Part shown: positions 45,884 to 54,530 of the stretch, one piece after another
Layout of the letters: each line of letters begins with the position of its first letter
How positions within the stretch are numbered: position 1 is the first letter of the stretch
From: Pseudomonas sp. BN417
GTDB taxonomy: Bacteria > Pseudomonadota > Gammaproteobacteria > Pseudomonadales > Pseudomonadaceae
Direction: 5' to 3'
Length of the DNA stretch: 64,000 nt
NCBI RefSeq assembly: GCF_029871205.1
Contig: NZ_SSOJ01000139.1
Coordinates: 108,384 to 172,383 of the forward strand
The notes under the pieces: generated by a model
Told to the model about the DNA's origin: nothing
What the model saw: the letters and a program-made list of their open reading frames with translations, nothing else
The model's database searches: none
Translations under genes and position numbers: made by a program

Positions 45884-46669
45884 TCAGCGCGGCAGCCGGT
45901 AGTCGTCCGGGCCCATCAGGTCGATGCCGCACTCCAGGTTCTCGATCCAGTAAAGGAAGGCGCTGATCATTTCCTTGCCCACGAAGGGCCGGCCGTGCTG
46001 TGGCACGATCATCTCCACATCCATGCCGCGCACCATCTGGGCCCAGAGCCGGCAGATCTTGTTGCTGGCCATGTAGCGACGGTGGAAGCCCTCCATGTTC
46101 GGCACATGGTTGACGAAGTCGCGCACCGGGGTGGCGTCGTCCACCAGCGAGGCACCCATGTCGCCGGAGAAGAGGATGCGGCTGACCGGGTCATAGAGCT
46201 GGAAATTGCCCACCGAGTGGAGGAAGTGTGCTGGCACCGCCTTGAGCTGGCAGCGACCGAGGGTGATGGAGTCGCCGCGGTCCGGCAGGGCGATGATGCG
46301 GTCGTAGGTGGAAATGCCGTGGCTGATGGCCAGGTAGTTGGCGGTCAGGTGCGGCAGGAAACGCGCCCAGAGCTTGGAGCAGATCACCCGCGCGCGGGTG
46401 TGCAGCAGCCACTTGTCCAGGGAGGCGATGATGTCCGGGTCCTGGTGGGAGGCGAAGATATAGGTCAGGTCCTGCACCGGCATGTGCTTGGACAGTTCCA
46501 GTGACAGCGGGGTGTAGGTCAGGTCGCCGCCGGGGTCCAGCAGCAGGTACTGCTCATGGTCGGTGATCAGGAACTGGTTGGACTGCACGCCGTCGCCGCT
46601 GACCAGATCGTCGAACATCAGGCATTGATGGGTGCCGTTATCGAACAGCACGATGGGCTCGCGACGCAT
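45884..46669 (-). CDS. Metallo-beta-lactamase-fold protein, ODP (oxygen-binding di-iron) type
   Basis: A 261-residue protein of the MBL superfamily resembling the di-iron core of flavodiiron proteins. QYLLLDPGGDLTYTPLSLEL leads to the metal motif SHQDPDIIASL (His-x-Asp-x-Asp; flavodiiron proteins usually have His-x-Glu-x-Asp). HFLHSVGNFQLYDPVSRILF then SGDMGASLVDD supplies further ligands, with a final His in VPQHGRP. There is no flavodoxin domain. ODP proteins bind oxygen or reduce it or NO. The ATG at 46669 has GAGGTTTCC upstream. Confidence 0.82.
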   Translation of the reverse strand: MRREPIVLFDNGTHQCLMFDDLVSGDGVQSNQFLITDHEQYLLLDPGGDLTYTPLSLELSKHMPVQDLTYIFASHQDPDIIASLDKWLLHTRARVICSKLWARFLPHLTANYLAISHGISTYDRIIALPDRGDSITLGRCQLKAVPAHFLHSVGNFQLYDPVSRILFSGDMGASLVDDATPVRDFVNHVPNMEGFHRRYMASNKICRLWAQMVRGMDVEMIVPQHGRPFVGKEMISAFLYWIENLECGIDLMGPDDYRLPR

Positions 46670-46763
46670 GGAAACCTCGAGTTGAAATGCGACGCGCAGA
46701 TGTAAGGCATTTCCGACAGAGGCGTGCTGACCTGGGTCAAGAGGGCATGGTGTGACGGGGGAG

Positions 46764-47651
46764 TCAGGCCATTCCCAGAGTGGCCAGGGCCTTCTCCAGC
46801 CGCTTGGCCCGTGGCCCGCTGGCGATATCCAGCACGCCCTGGTCACGCTTCCACAGCTCGGCCCATTCCGCCGGGCCGGCGGCGAAGGCGGCGTCCAGCT
46901 CGGGCTTCAAGGCCTTGAACTCGACGAAAAGCGCCGCCAGCAACAGGTGCATGGTCGATGCGGTGGCGCACTGGCGGGAAACTTCCGCGGCGCCGGTGAG
47001 CAGGGCCAGCAGACGCAACTGCAGCGCCTGCGGCCAGGCGCAATCGCGGCCCACGCCGTAGAGCCAGGCGCAGAGCGCGCTCAGCACATGGAGGTCCTCG
47101 ATGCTGCGGAAGGGCTTCACATAGGCATCCCAGCCATCGCCGGCCAGGCGTTCGCAATGGGCGCCGTCCAGGTGCAGGCGCGCGTGGGGCACGTCGGGCA
47201 TCAGCGGTAGCGGCTTGAGGGTTTCGATGCGCACGCCGGGGGCGCCGTTGCGCACCACGGTCAGGGCCAGGCGCGGCGGTTGCCCTTCGACGTCCTCGCG
47301 GGCCGCCACCAGCAGCCAGTCGGCGGCATCGGCGGCGGTGACGAAATCCTTACGGCCGCTGAGGCTGAGGCCGCTGAGGCGGGTTTGCATGTCCGCCGGG
47401 CGTACGCTGCGGTTTTCGGTCACGCACAGTGCGCCGAGGCTCAGCGGCGCCGAAGGCCAGAGCAGACGCAGGGCGCCCTGGTAGCCGGCGAGGAAGGCCA
47501 GGCCGGGGGTGGGCGCGAGCTTGCCGCCGAGCACCGCCAGTTCGAAAGGCGTGACCTCGCCAAGGCGTTCCAGCAAGGCGCCGTACCAGTCGTCCAAGGG
47601 TTGGCCGGAAGGCAGGCGGGCGGTGGCTTCGAGCAGGCGTTGCCAGGGCAT
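46764..47651 (-). CDS. Acyl-CoA dehydrogenase-like protein, shortened
   Basis: A 295-residue protein related to acyl-CoA dehydrogenases but 80-100 residues shorter than usual (about 380). The middle retains GALCVTENRSV and RLSGLSLSGRKDFVTAADAA (family: G-x-K-x-x-I-S-N-A). The C-terminal helical domain is reduced (ALCAWLYGVGRDCAWPQALQ) and no catalytic glutamate is evident at the standard place. ATG 47651 is chosen for AAGGAG six bases upstream. It is divergent from olsB. Catalysis is doubtful and the substrate unknown. Confidence 0.72.
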   Translation of the reverse strand: MPWQRLLEATARLPSGQPLDDWYGALLERLGEVTPFELAVLGGKLAPTPGLAFLAGYQGALRLLWPSAPLSLGALCVTENRSVRPADMQTRLSGLSLSGRKDFVTAADAADWLLVAAREDVEGQPPRLALTVVRNGAPGVRIETLKPLPLMPDVPHARLHLDGAHCERLAGDGWDAYVKPFRSIEDLHVLSALCAWLYGVGRDCAWPQALQLRLLALLTGAAEVSRQCATASTMHLLLAALFVEFKALKPELDAAFAAGPAEWAELWKRDQGVLDIASGPRAKRLEKALATLGMA

Positions 47652-47668
47652 GGAGGGCTCCTTGGGGG

Positions 47669-47697
47669 CTGTCATACAAGCATCATGGGACCGTCAC
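47669..47697 (+). promoter_or_regulatory. Putative Pho box upstream of olsBA
   Basis: Three direct heptamers with 4-base spacers (11-bp period): CTGTCAT, GCATCAT and CCGTCAC, matching the CTGTCAT PhoB half-site. They lie 91 bases upstream of olsB. Ornithine-lipid genes are induced by phosphate limitation in P. aeruginosa. Confidence 0.6.
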
Positions 47698-47787
47698 GGG
47701 GGTGACACCGGGTCTACCTAGCCTGAGCTTGCACAACAAGATCGTCCGGCTGCAACCGGGATCGAGCCGGCCTACGGAGGCTTATTC

Positions 47788-48558
47788 ATGACCCAGATCG
47801 CCATGACCCGCGACAGCGTCGCATCCAACGGGAAGAGTCCTCGCCGCCTGCAGGCCGAGCGCCTGGACGGCGTAGCCGCGCTGCGCGAGGCGCAAGCCCT
47901 GCGCTTTCGCGTATTCAGCGCCGAGTTCGACGCCAAGCTGCAAGGCGCCGAGTTCGGCCTCGACATGGATGACTACGATCCGCACTGCCAGCACATCGGT
48001 GTGCGCGACCTGGACAGCGGCGAGCTGGTCGCCACCACCCGCCTGCTCGACCACCAGGCCGCCCACGACCTGGGCCGCTTCTACAGCGAGGAGGAGTTCA
48101 GCCTCCACGGCCTTGGCGAGCTGCAAGGTCCGGTGCTGGAGATCGGCCGCACCTGCGTCGCCCCCGCCTACCGCAACGGCGCCACCATCGCCGTGCTCTG
48201 GGGTGAGCTGGCCGAGGTGCTGAACCAGGGCGGCTACCGCTACCTGATGGGCTGCGCCAGCATCCCGATGCAGGACGGTGGCATCCAGGCCCAGGCCATC
48301 ATGCAGCGCCTGCGCGAGCGCCACCTCTGCACCGAGCACCTGCGCGCGGAGCCGAAGAATCCGCTGCCGGCGCTGGAGCTGCCGGGTAACGTGATCGCCG
48401 AGATGCCGCCGCTGCTCAAGGCCTACATGCGCCTGGGCGCGAAGATCTGCGGCGAACCCTGCTGGGACCCGGACTTCCAGGTGGCCGACGTGTTCATCCT
48501 GCTCAAGCGCGACGAGCTCTGCCCGCGCTACGCCCGCCACTTCAAGGCCGCGGTCTGA
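47788..48558 (+). CDS. olsB: OlsB: ornithine N-acyltransferase (ornithine-lipid synthesis, step 1)
   Basis: A 256-residue GNAT-like acyltransferase that transfers a 3-hydroxyacyl group from ACP to the alpha-amino group of ornithine to give lyso-ornithine lipid. Typical sequence: [40 protein letters not shown] and [18 protein letters not shown]. The length is usual for OlsB. The start ATG 47788 follows GGAGGCTTATTC. olsA follows 8 bases after the stop. A candidate Pho box lies upstream. The order equals PAO1 PA4350-PA4351. Confidence 0.93.
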   Translation: MTQIAMTRDSVASNGKSPRRLQAERLDGVAALREAQALRFRVFSAEFDAKLQGAEFGLDMDDYDPHCQHIGVRDLDSGELVATTRLLDHQAAHDLGRFYSEEEFSLHGLGELQGPVLEIGRTCVAPAYRNGATIAVLWGELAEVLNQGGYRYLMGCASIPMQDGGIQAQAIMQRLRERHLCTEHLRAEPKNPLPALELPGNVIAEMPPLLKAYMRLGAKICGEPCWDPDFQVADVFILLKRDELCPRYARHFKAAV

Positions 48559-48566
48559 GGCGGCCC

Positions 48567-49337
48567 ATGCTGAAGTCCGCGCGTTTCTACGGGCGTGTCG
48601 CCCGTCTGCTTAGCGTGATCGGCCTTGGCCTCTTGCTGGCGGTCTGGGTCGGGCTGCTGGAGCGTTTCGCCCGGGGCGACCAGATGGCCACCCGGCAACG
48701 CCTGACCCGCTGGTTCCTCGCCCGCCTGGCCGGCGCCCTGCCGTTCCGCGTCAGCATCAACGGGCGCCTGCCCGAGGAGCCGATGCTCTGGGTCAGCAAC
48801 CATGTGTCCTGGACCGATATCCCGCTGCTCGGCGCCCTGGCGCCGCTGTCGTTCCTGTCCAAGGCCGAGGTGCGGACCTGGCCGGTCGCCGGCTGGCTGG
48901 CGCACAAGGCCGGCACGCTGTTTATCCGCCGCGGTTCGGGCGATAGCGGCCTGGTGGGCCAGCAACTCGGCCGTCACCTGGGTGAGGGGCGTCACCTGCT
49001 GATCTTCCCGGAAGGCACCACCACCGACGGCAGCCTGCTGAAGACTTTCCACAGCCGCCTGCTGACCAGCGCGGTGGAAACCGAAGTGCCGGTGCAGCCG
49101 GTAGCCATCCGCTACCTGCGTGATGGCGAGCGCGATGGGGTTGCGCCTTTCATAGGCGAGGACGACCTGCTGTCGCACTTGGTGCGGCTGCTGCGCAGTG
49201 ACCTGGCGGAGGTGCAGATCCAGCTGCTCGAGCCCATCCCCAGCCAGGGCCTCAGCCGTACTGTGTTGAGCCAGAAGGCGAAGAGCGCCGTGCAACGGGC
49301 GCTCTTCGGCGAGGAAGAAGAGGCGCTGGCTGCCTGA
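48567..49337 (+). CDS. olsA: OlsA: lyso-ornithine lipid O-acyltransferase
   Basis: A 256-residue PlsC-family acyltransferase that esterifies the hydroxyl of lyso-ornithine lipid. An N-terminal membrane segment (LLSVIGLGLLLAVWVGLLER) precedes the active-site motif HVSWTD (His79 and Asp84, HX4D). The FPEGTTTDGSLLK motif near residue 150 and PVQPVAIRYL near 175 complete the PlsC pattern. It is the second gene of the olsBA operon. Ornithine lipids replace phospholipids under phosphate shortage. Confidence 0.94.
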   Translation: MLKSARFYGRVARLLSVIGLGLLLAVWVGLLERFARGDQMATRQRLTRWFLARLAGALPFRVSINGRLPEEPMLWVSNHVSWTDIPLLGALAPLSFLSKAEVRTWPVAGWLAHKAGTLFIRRGSGDSGLVGQQLGRHLGEGRHLLIFPEGTTTDGSLLKTFHSRLLTSAVETEVPVQPVAIRYLRDGERDGVAPFIGEDDLLSHLVRLLRSDLAEVQIQLLEPIPSQGLSRTVLSQKAKSAVQRALFGEEEEALAA

Positions 49338-49363
49338 AGGGGCTCCAGCGCTGCGTTGAGTGA

Positions 49364-50245
49364 TCAGCCCTGGCCGTTCGACGGCCAGTGGATCGGCGGC
49401 ACCGTGAGGATGTCGCAGCTCAGCTCGCGCAGGGCGGCGTCGGCCACGCTGCCGATCAGCAGGCGTTTCATCCCCGTGAGCCCACGCGTGCCCATCACCA
49501 GCAGGTCGATGGCGTCACGCCCCACTACCCGGCGCAGGGCCGTCATCGGCTGGCCTTCCTCGACCAGGCGCTGGTCGACGAGGGCCTCCAGTTCTTCGCG
49601 AAGCAAGAACTCGTCCAGCGCCGCTCCGGCGCGGCGGCGCTCATTGGCCGCATAGTCGCCCGGAATCGCCCCGGCTCCGGCGCCAGCCGCCAGCAGCATG
49701 GTGCCGCCCAGCGGGTCGAAGGCATGCAGCGCCTTGGCGCCGGCCCCGGGCAGCAGGCCCAGTTCATGGACGGCGCGCGCGGCCTGGGCGGAAGCGGGGG
49801 AGCAGTCCAGCGCCAGTAGGGGCATTTTGTAGTCGGCGTCGGCTGCCTGGTTCACCAATAGCACCGGCACATGGCTGGTGCGCACCAGGCGTTCGAGGGT
49901 GGTGCCGACGAAGACGTCGCGCAGCGGGTTCTTGCGATGGCTGCCGACCACCAGCAGGTCAACGTCGGCGAAGCGGGTGCAGTCGGCGATGTGCTTGGCC
50001 GGGTCGCCGACTTCCACCCAGATTTCCGGGGCGCGCCCGGCCAGTTCGGTGAAGAAGTCCAGCTGCTCCAGCAAGTAGCGCCGGACCTGCTCCACCTCCA
50101 GCTCGACCCGCAGCTGCGGCTGGTCTTCGTCGACGACATGGATGATGAACCAGGGGCAATCGAATTGCCGGACCAGCCGCGCGGCTCGGTGCAGCGCACG
50201 GTCGGAACGGTTGGAAAGGTCTGTCGCCAGCATCAGCGCTTTCAT
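49364..50245 (-). CDS. Universal stress protein, tandem UspA domains
   Basis: A 293-residue protein with two Usp domains. Domain 1 (about 1-140) begins MKALMLATDLSNRSDRALH and ends in DLLVVGSHRKNPLRDVFVGT with an ATP-binding-like glycine pattern. Domain 2 (about 150-290) ends IDLLVMGTRGLTGMKRLLIG then SVADAALRE, the G-2x-G-9x-G motif of ATP-binding Usp. It corresponds to PAO1 PA4352. It ends 26 bases after the convergent olsA. Confidence 0.9.
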   Translation of the reverse strand: MKALMLATDLSNRSDRALHRAARLVRQFDCPWFIIHVVDEDQPQLRVELEVEQVRRYLLEQLDFFTELAGRAPEIWVEVGDPAKHIADCTRFADVDLLVVGSHRKNPLRDVFVGTTLERLVRTSHVPVLLVNQAADADYKMPLLALDCSPASAQAARAVHELGLLPGAGAKALHAFDPLGGTMLLAAGAGAGAIPGDYAANERRRAGAALDEFLLREELEALVDQRLVEEGQPMTALRRVVGRDAIDLLVMGTRGLTGMKRLLIGSVADAALRELSCDILTVPPIHWPSNGQG

Positions 50246-50315
50246 CGTGCACCTCGGAAGCCAGGGTCTCTGGAGCCATTGCACTGCAAGTGCCGGGCTT
50301 TCCCGTTGATGCAGA

Positions 50316-50897
50316 TCAAGCGACGCGCAGCTGGCTCCCCGCGAATTGCTGGAGCTGCGGATAGAACTGGCGGAAGTCCTCGCTGAGCGGCTGGTAGAGA
50401 CTCTCCAGCTCAGCCATGGCGCCGGTTAGCGCTTCGGGTCGCGAGATACGCCGGGCCATGCCGTTGATGACCTGTTCCAGCACCTCGAAGTCGCGGTAGT
50501 TGCCGAGCCAGTCCTGGGCCGCCATGCGCGGGGCGATCAGCGCCAGGCGACCGGGTAGTTCGGCTTCGGCGCTCAGAACCCGGTAGACGTGGAGGGTGAA
50601 GGTGTCCAGCGGTTCGGCGGAGTAGAGCGCCCAGTCCCGGGCCAGGCAATGGTCGAAAAAGACGTCGAGCAGAATGCCGGAGAAGCGTCGGCGCTCGGCG
50701 GGGAAGCGCAGCCTGGCCTGGGCGATCAGCGGGTGGCTGTCGGTGAAGACGTCGATGCGCCGGTGCAGGCGGATGCCGGCTTCGATCTCCGCCGGCCAGC
50801 GACCGGCCAGCGGCCCCTTGACAAAGTCGCCGTAGAGGCTGCCGAGCAATTGCGCGGGCTGCGAGCCGCCGAGGTGGAGGTGGGCGAGGTAGTTCAT
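50316..50897 (-). CDS. acpH: ACP phosphodiesterase (AcpH)
   Basis: A 193-residue enzyme that removes the 4'-phosphopantetheine arm from holo-acyl carrier protein. HD-like metal-site sequence: MNYLAHLHLGGSQPAQLLGS, LYGDFVKGPLA, LHRRIDVFTDSHP and DVFFDHCLARDW. It is the usual length. It corresponds to PAO1 PA4353. It is divergent from the pyeR operon, with the two starts 123 bases apart. Confidence 0.9.
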   Translation of the reverse strand: MNYLAHLHLGGSQPAQLLGSLYGDFVKGPLAGRWPAEIEAGIRLHRRIDVFTDSHPLIAQARLRFPAERRRFSGILLDVFFDHCLARDWALYSAEPLDTFTLHVYRVLSAEAELPGRLALIAPRMAAQDWLGNYRDFEVLEQVINGMARRISRPEALTGAMAELESLYQPLSEDFRQFYPQLQQFAGSQLRVA

Positions 50898-50946
50898 CGG
50901 CTGAGCTTAACCCAGGGCGGTTCTATCATGAGTGTCGATGACGACT

Positions 50947-50984
50947 ATCGTCGCAAACGATCTGTGTATCGTTTCTCATCGATA
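50947..50984. promoter_or_regulatory. Putative PyeR operator cluster
   Basis: Two inverted repeats side by side: ATCGT-CGCAA-ACGAT (50947-50961) and TATCG-TTTCTCAT-CGATA (50967-50984), with another CGATATA at 51002. They cover the promoter region between acpH and pyeR, where an autorepressing ArsR protein should bind. Confidence 0.5.
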
Positions 50985-51020
50985 TAAAGTTCGCTCCATT
51001 CCGATATACGAAACCCGGCC

Positions 51021-51329
51021 ATGAGCACAGCCATAGACCTCGACGAAATCATCAAGGCACTGGCCCACCCGCTGCGGCGGGAGATGCTGCAGTGGCTCAA
51101 GGACCCGGAGAAATATTTCGTCGAACAGGACCACCCCTTCGAGATCGGCGTCTGCGCCGGCAAGTTCGACCAGCGCTGCGGGCTGTCCCAGTCCACCGTG
51201 TCGGCGCACCTGGCGACCTTGCAGCGCGCGGGACTCGTGACCAGCCGCAAGGTGGGCCAATGGAGTTTCTTCAAACGCAATGAAGCTGTCATCGCCGAAT
51301 TTCTTCGCCAGATGAGCGACGAGCTGTAG
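51021..51329 (+). CDS. pyeR: PyeR: ArsR-family repressor
   Basis: A 102-residue winged-helix repressor: HPLRREMLQWLKDPEKYFVE, FDQRCGLSQSTVSAHLATLQ then RAGLVTSRKVGQWSFFKRNE. There is no metal-binding CxCxxC motif, as known for PyeR (PA4354), which is not an arsenic sensor. PyeR represses the pyeR-pyeM-xenB operon. The ATG at 51021 lacks a strong ribosome binding site. Inverted repeats upstream are candidate operators. Confidence 0.9.
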   Translation: MSTAIDLDEIIKALAHPLRREMLQWLKDPEKYFVEQDHPFEIGVCAGKFDQRCGLSQSTVSAHLATLQRAGLVTSRKVGQWSFFKRNEAVIAEFLRQMSDEL

Positions 51330-51373
51330 CTGCAGCACCTGCCACCACCCGCAATCTTCCAAGGAGCAGGCCA

Positions 51374-52537
51374 ATGCCTACTGCGCTTCTCGTCCTCGCC
51401 TTGTCCGCATTCGCCATAGGCACTACCGAATTCGTCATCATGGGGCTGTTGCCCGAGGTGGCTGCCGACCTGGGCGTGTCCATTCCCGGCGCCGGCTGGC
51501 TGGTCACCGGTTACGCCCTGGGCGTGGCCATCGGTGCGCCCTTCATGGCCATGGCCACCGCCAAGCTGCCGCGCAGGGGTGCACTGCTGGTGCTGATGGG
51601 GGTGTTCATCATCGGCAACCTGCTCTGCGCCATCGCCGCCAACTACGGCCTGCTGATGCTGGCGCGGGTAGTCACCGCGCTCTGTCACGGCGCCTTCTTC
51701 GGTATCGGCTCGGTGGTCGCCGCCAGCCTGGTGCCGGCCAACCGCAAGGCATCCGCCGTGGCCCTGATGTTCACCGGCCTGACCCTGGCCAACGTGCTCG
51801 GCGTGCCGCTCGGCACCGCCCTGGGCCAGGCCGCCGGCTGGCGTTCCACCTTCTGGGCGGTGACCCTGATCGGCGTGGCCGCTCTGGTCGGCCTCTGGCG
51901 TGTGCTGCCCCGCCAGCATGACGAGGAGGCCACCGACATCCGTGCCGAGTTCGCCGCCCTGCGCGGTGCCGGGCTCTGGCTGGCACTGTCCACCACCGTG
52001 CTGTTCTCCGCCGCGGTGTTCTGCATCTTCACCTACGTCGCCCCGTTGCTGGGCGAGGTGACCGGCGTTTCGCCCCGCGGCGTGACCTGGAGCCTGTTGC
52101 TGATCGGTTTGGGCCTGACCCTGGGCAATGTGATCGGCGGCCGCCTGGCCGACTGGAAGCTGGCGCAGACCCTGATGGGCGTGTTCGTCGCCCTGGCCAT
52201 CGCCTCCAGTGCGCTGACCTGGACCAGCGCCGCGCTGATCCCCACGGAAATCACCCTGTTCCTCTGGGCCACGGCCGCCTTCGCCGCGGTGCCGGCCCTG
52301 CAGGTCAACGTGGTGGCCTTCGGCAGCGCCGCGCCGAACCTGGTTTCCACCCTGAACATCGGTGCCTTCAACGTGGGCAACGCCCTTGGCGCCTGGATTG
52401 GTGGCCTGGTCATCAGCCAGGGCTTCGGCCTCACCACTGTTCCCCTGGCCGCTGCCGTGCTGGCGATCCTTGCCCTGATAGCGACCCTGCTCACCTTCAG
52501 CAACCGTAATCCCGAGCTGCAAGCAGCTCTCGACTGA
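51374..52537 (+). CDS. pyeM: PyeM: major facilitator superfamily transporter
   Basis: A 387-residue inner-membrane transporter with twelve predicted helices. The start SAFAIGTTEFVIMGLLPEVA and later GWLVTGYALGVAIGAPFMAM and LMLARVVTALCHGAFFGIGS are typical of the DHA1 (AraJ/YdhP-like) drug-efflux group. The ATG follows AAGGAGCAGGCCA. It is the second gene of the operon; its substrate is unknown, possibly an electrophile handled with XenB. Confidence 0.92.
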   Translation: MPTALLVLALSAFAIGTTEFVIMGLLPEVAADLGVSIPGAGWLVTGYALGVAIGAPFMAMATAKLPRRGALLVLMGVFIIGNLLCAIAANYGLLMLARVVTALCHGAFFGIGSVVAASLVPANRKASAVALMFTGLTLANVLGVPLGTALGQAAGWRSTFWAVTLIGVAALVGLWRVLPRQHDEEATDIRAEFAALRGAGLWLALSTTVLFSAAVFCIFTYVAPLLGEVTGVSPRGVTWSLLLIGLGLTLGNVIGGRLADWKLAQTLMGVFVALAIASSALTWTSAALIPTEITLFLWATAAFAAVPALQVNVVAFGSAAPNLVSTLNIGAFNVGNALGAWIGGLVISQGFGLTTVPLAAAVLAILALIATLLTFSNRNPELQAALD

Positions 52538-52552
52538 CCCGAGGTAACTGAC

Positions 52553-53602
52553 ATGCCCACGCTCTTCGACCCGATCAAGATCGGCGACCTGGAACTCTCC
52601 AACCGCATCATCATGGCGCCGCTGACCCGCTGCCGCGCCGACGAAGGCCGTGTGCCCAACGCGCTGATGGCCGAGTACTACACCCAGCGCGCATCCGCCG
52701 GGCTGATCATCAGCGAAGCCACCTCGGTGACCCCGCTGGGAGTCGGCTACCCGGACACCCCCGGCATCTGGTCCGACGAGCAGGTGAAGGGCTGGAGCAA
52801 CATCACCAAGGCGGTGCACGCCAACGGCGGCAAGATCGTCCTGCAACTCTGGCACGTGGGGCGCATCTCCGACCCCAGCTACCTGGGCGGCGAAGCCCCG
52901 GTGGCGCCTAGCGCCATCGCCGCCAAGGGCCACGTCAGCCTGCTGCGCCCGCTGCGTGACTTCCCGGTGCCCCGCGCGCTGGAAACCGAGGAGATCGCCG
53001 ACATAGTCGAGGCTTACCGCGTGGGTGCCGAGAACGCCCAGGCCGCCGGCTTCGACGGGGTGGAGATCCACGCCGCCAACGGCTACCTGCTGGACCAGTT
53101 CCTCCAGGACAGCACCAACCAGCGCACCGACCAGTACGGCGGCTCCATCGAGAATCGCGCCCGTCTGCTGCTGGAAGTCACCGATGCGGCAATCAAGGTC
53201 TGGGGCGCCGGCCGCGTCGGCGTGCACCTGTCGCCGCGAGCGGACCTCCATGACATGAGCGATTCCGACCTGGGCGCCACCTTCGGCTACGTCGCCCGCG
53301 AACTGGGCAAGCGTGGTGTGGCCTTCATCTGCGCCCGCGAGAAGGAGGGCGAGGACAGCCTGTCGCCGCAGCTCAAGGAAGCCTTCGGCGGTGTGTTCAT
53401 CGCCAACGAGCGCTTCACCAAGGGCAGTGCCGAAGCCTGGCTTGAAAGCGGCAAGGCCGATGCCGTCGCTTTCGGTGTCCCCTTCATCGCCAACCCGGAC
53501 CTGCCCGAGCGCCTGCGCCTGGACGCACCGCTGAACGAGCCGCGTCCCGAGCTCTTCTACGCCAAGGGCCCGGTGGGCTACATCGACTATCCGCGGCTGT
53601 AA
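52553..53602 (+). CDS. xenB: XenB: Old Yellow Enzyme family flavin oxidoreductase
   Basis: A 349-residue FMN-dependent ene-reductase / xenobiotic reductase, the same length as P. putida XenB. Key sequences: FDPIKIGDLELSNRIIMAPL then TRCRADEGRVPNAL at the FMN site, active-site HAANGYLLDQFLQDSTNQRT and QLWHVGRISDP. It uses NADPH to reduce activated alkenes, nitro compounds or nitroesters. It is the third gene of pyeR-pyeM-xenB and is followed by a terminator. Confidence 0.94.
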   Translation: MPTLFDPIKIGDLELSNRIIMAPLTRCRADEGRVPNALMAEYYTQRASAGLIISEATSVTPLGVGYPDTPGIWSDEQVKGWSNITKAVHANGGKIVLQLWHVGRISDPSYLGGEAPVAPSAIAAKGHVSLLRPLRDFPVPRALETEEIADIVEAYRVGAENAQAAGFDGVEIHAANGYLLDQFLQDSTNQRTDQYGGSIENRARLLLEVTDAAIKVWGAGRVGVHLSPRADLHDMSDSDLGATFGYVARELGKRGVAFICAREKEGEDSLSPQLKEAFGGVFIANERFTKGSAEAWLESGKADAVAFGVPFIANPDLPERLRLDAPLNEPRPELFYAKGPVGYIDYPRL

Positions 53603-53617
53603 TCCGGACCACCCGGC

Positions 53618-53650
53618 AAAAGCCCCGCCCCCGCAAGGCGGGGCTTTTTC
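53618..53650 (+). terminator. Rho-independent terminator of the pye operon
   Basis: AAAAGCCCCGCC-CCCGCAA-GGCGGGGCTTTTTC, 16 bases after xenB. Confidence 0.92.
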
Positions 53651-53678
53651 GTTGCGGGAAGGACTGGGCGGGGGCCTT

Positions 53679-53781
53679 GTAGGGGCGAATTCATTCGCCA
53701 AGGACCGCGCAGCGGTCCCAGATCGGCCTCGGGAAAGCGCAGACCTTCGGCCTGCCTGGCGAATGAATTCGCCCCTACAGG
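53679..53781. repeat. Inverted pair of GCGAATGAATTCGC REP-like elements
   Basis: A minus-oriented copy (GTAGGGGCGAATTCATTCGC, then GGACCGC-GCA-GCGGTCC, perfect 7-bp arms) is paired with a plus-oriented copy (GCAGACC-TTC-GGCCTGC, one mismatch, then GCGAATGAATTCGCCCCTACAG). It fills most of the 346-base gap between xenB and the YceI gene; nothing else was recognised there apart from the terminator. Confidence 0.85.
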
Positions 53782-53948
53782 TGTCTTGCCAAGCCCCAAG
53801 ATTCGTTTCCTCTGGTAGCTTTGCACCATCGTCCGCTTGCCCGGGTGGATTTTCACGGGCGGCGGCGGAACCCGGCCGCGTTTCCTGTGACCAATGGAGC
53901 CTTGGCCGAGTCTTCTCCGCCGTCAGCGACATGCCTAAGGAACCCCGC

Positions 53949-54530
53949 ATGCACAGATCGATACGCCCCCTCATTGCCCTGCTCGGCGCCCTGGCCTTGC
54001 CGGTGCAGGCCAGCTGGTACCTGGACAACGAGTCGTCGCGGATCTCCTTCATCTCCACCAAGGCCGGCAGCATCTCCGAGGTGCACCGTTTCCTCACCCT
54101 GCACGGCAAGATCGACAACGGTGGCAAGGCGCACCTCAGCGTCGAGCTGGAGTCGGTCAGTACCGGAGTGCCCCTGCGCGACCAGCGCCTGCGCGAGCAG
54201 TTCTTCGAGATCGGCAAGTACCCCGAGGCAGAGGTCAGCGCCCAGCTCGACCTGCGTCCCATCACCGACCTGGCTCCCGGCGCCCAGCTGGAGCTCAGCC
54301 TGCCGTTGAAGGTGAAGCTCAGGAACCGGGAGCACGAGTATCGAGCGGAGCTGCTGGCCACGCGCCTGGATGACCTTCGCTTCCAGGTGGTGACCCTCGC
54401 GCCGCTGGTGCTGCAGGTGGAGGACTTCGGCCTGACCGCAGCGCTGGATGGCCTGCGCAAGGTGGCCGGCTTGCCGGGCATCAGCCTGTCGGTGCCGGTG
54501 GGCGCCGTGCTGATCTTCACGGCGCGCTGA
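53949..54530 (+). CDS. YceI-like periplasmic protein
   Basis: A 193-residue protein with a signal peptide (LIALLGALALPVQAS) and a lipocalin-like YceI domain (WYLDNESSRISFISTKAGSI, EVHRFLTLHGKIDNGGKAHL, VPLRDQRLREQFFEIGKYPE). YceI proteins bind isoprenoid-type lipids; function is loosely defined. The ATG at 53949 is chosen over 53931 because TAAGGA lies eight bases upstream. Its stop overlaps the start of the phospholipase D-like gene by one base. It resembles PAO1 PA4340. Confidence 0.87.
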   Translation: MHRSIRPLIALLGALALPVQASWYLDNESSRISFISTKAGSISEVHRFLTLHGKIDNGGKAHLSVELESVSTGVPLRDQRLREQFFEIGKYPEAEVSAQLDLRPITDLAPGAQLELSLPLKVKLRNREHEYRAELLATRLDDLRFQVVTLAPLVLQVEDFGLTAALDGLRKVAGLPGISLSVPVGAVLIFTAR

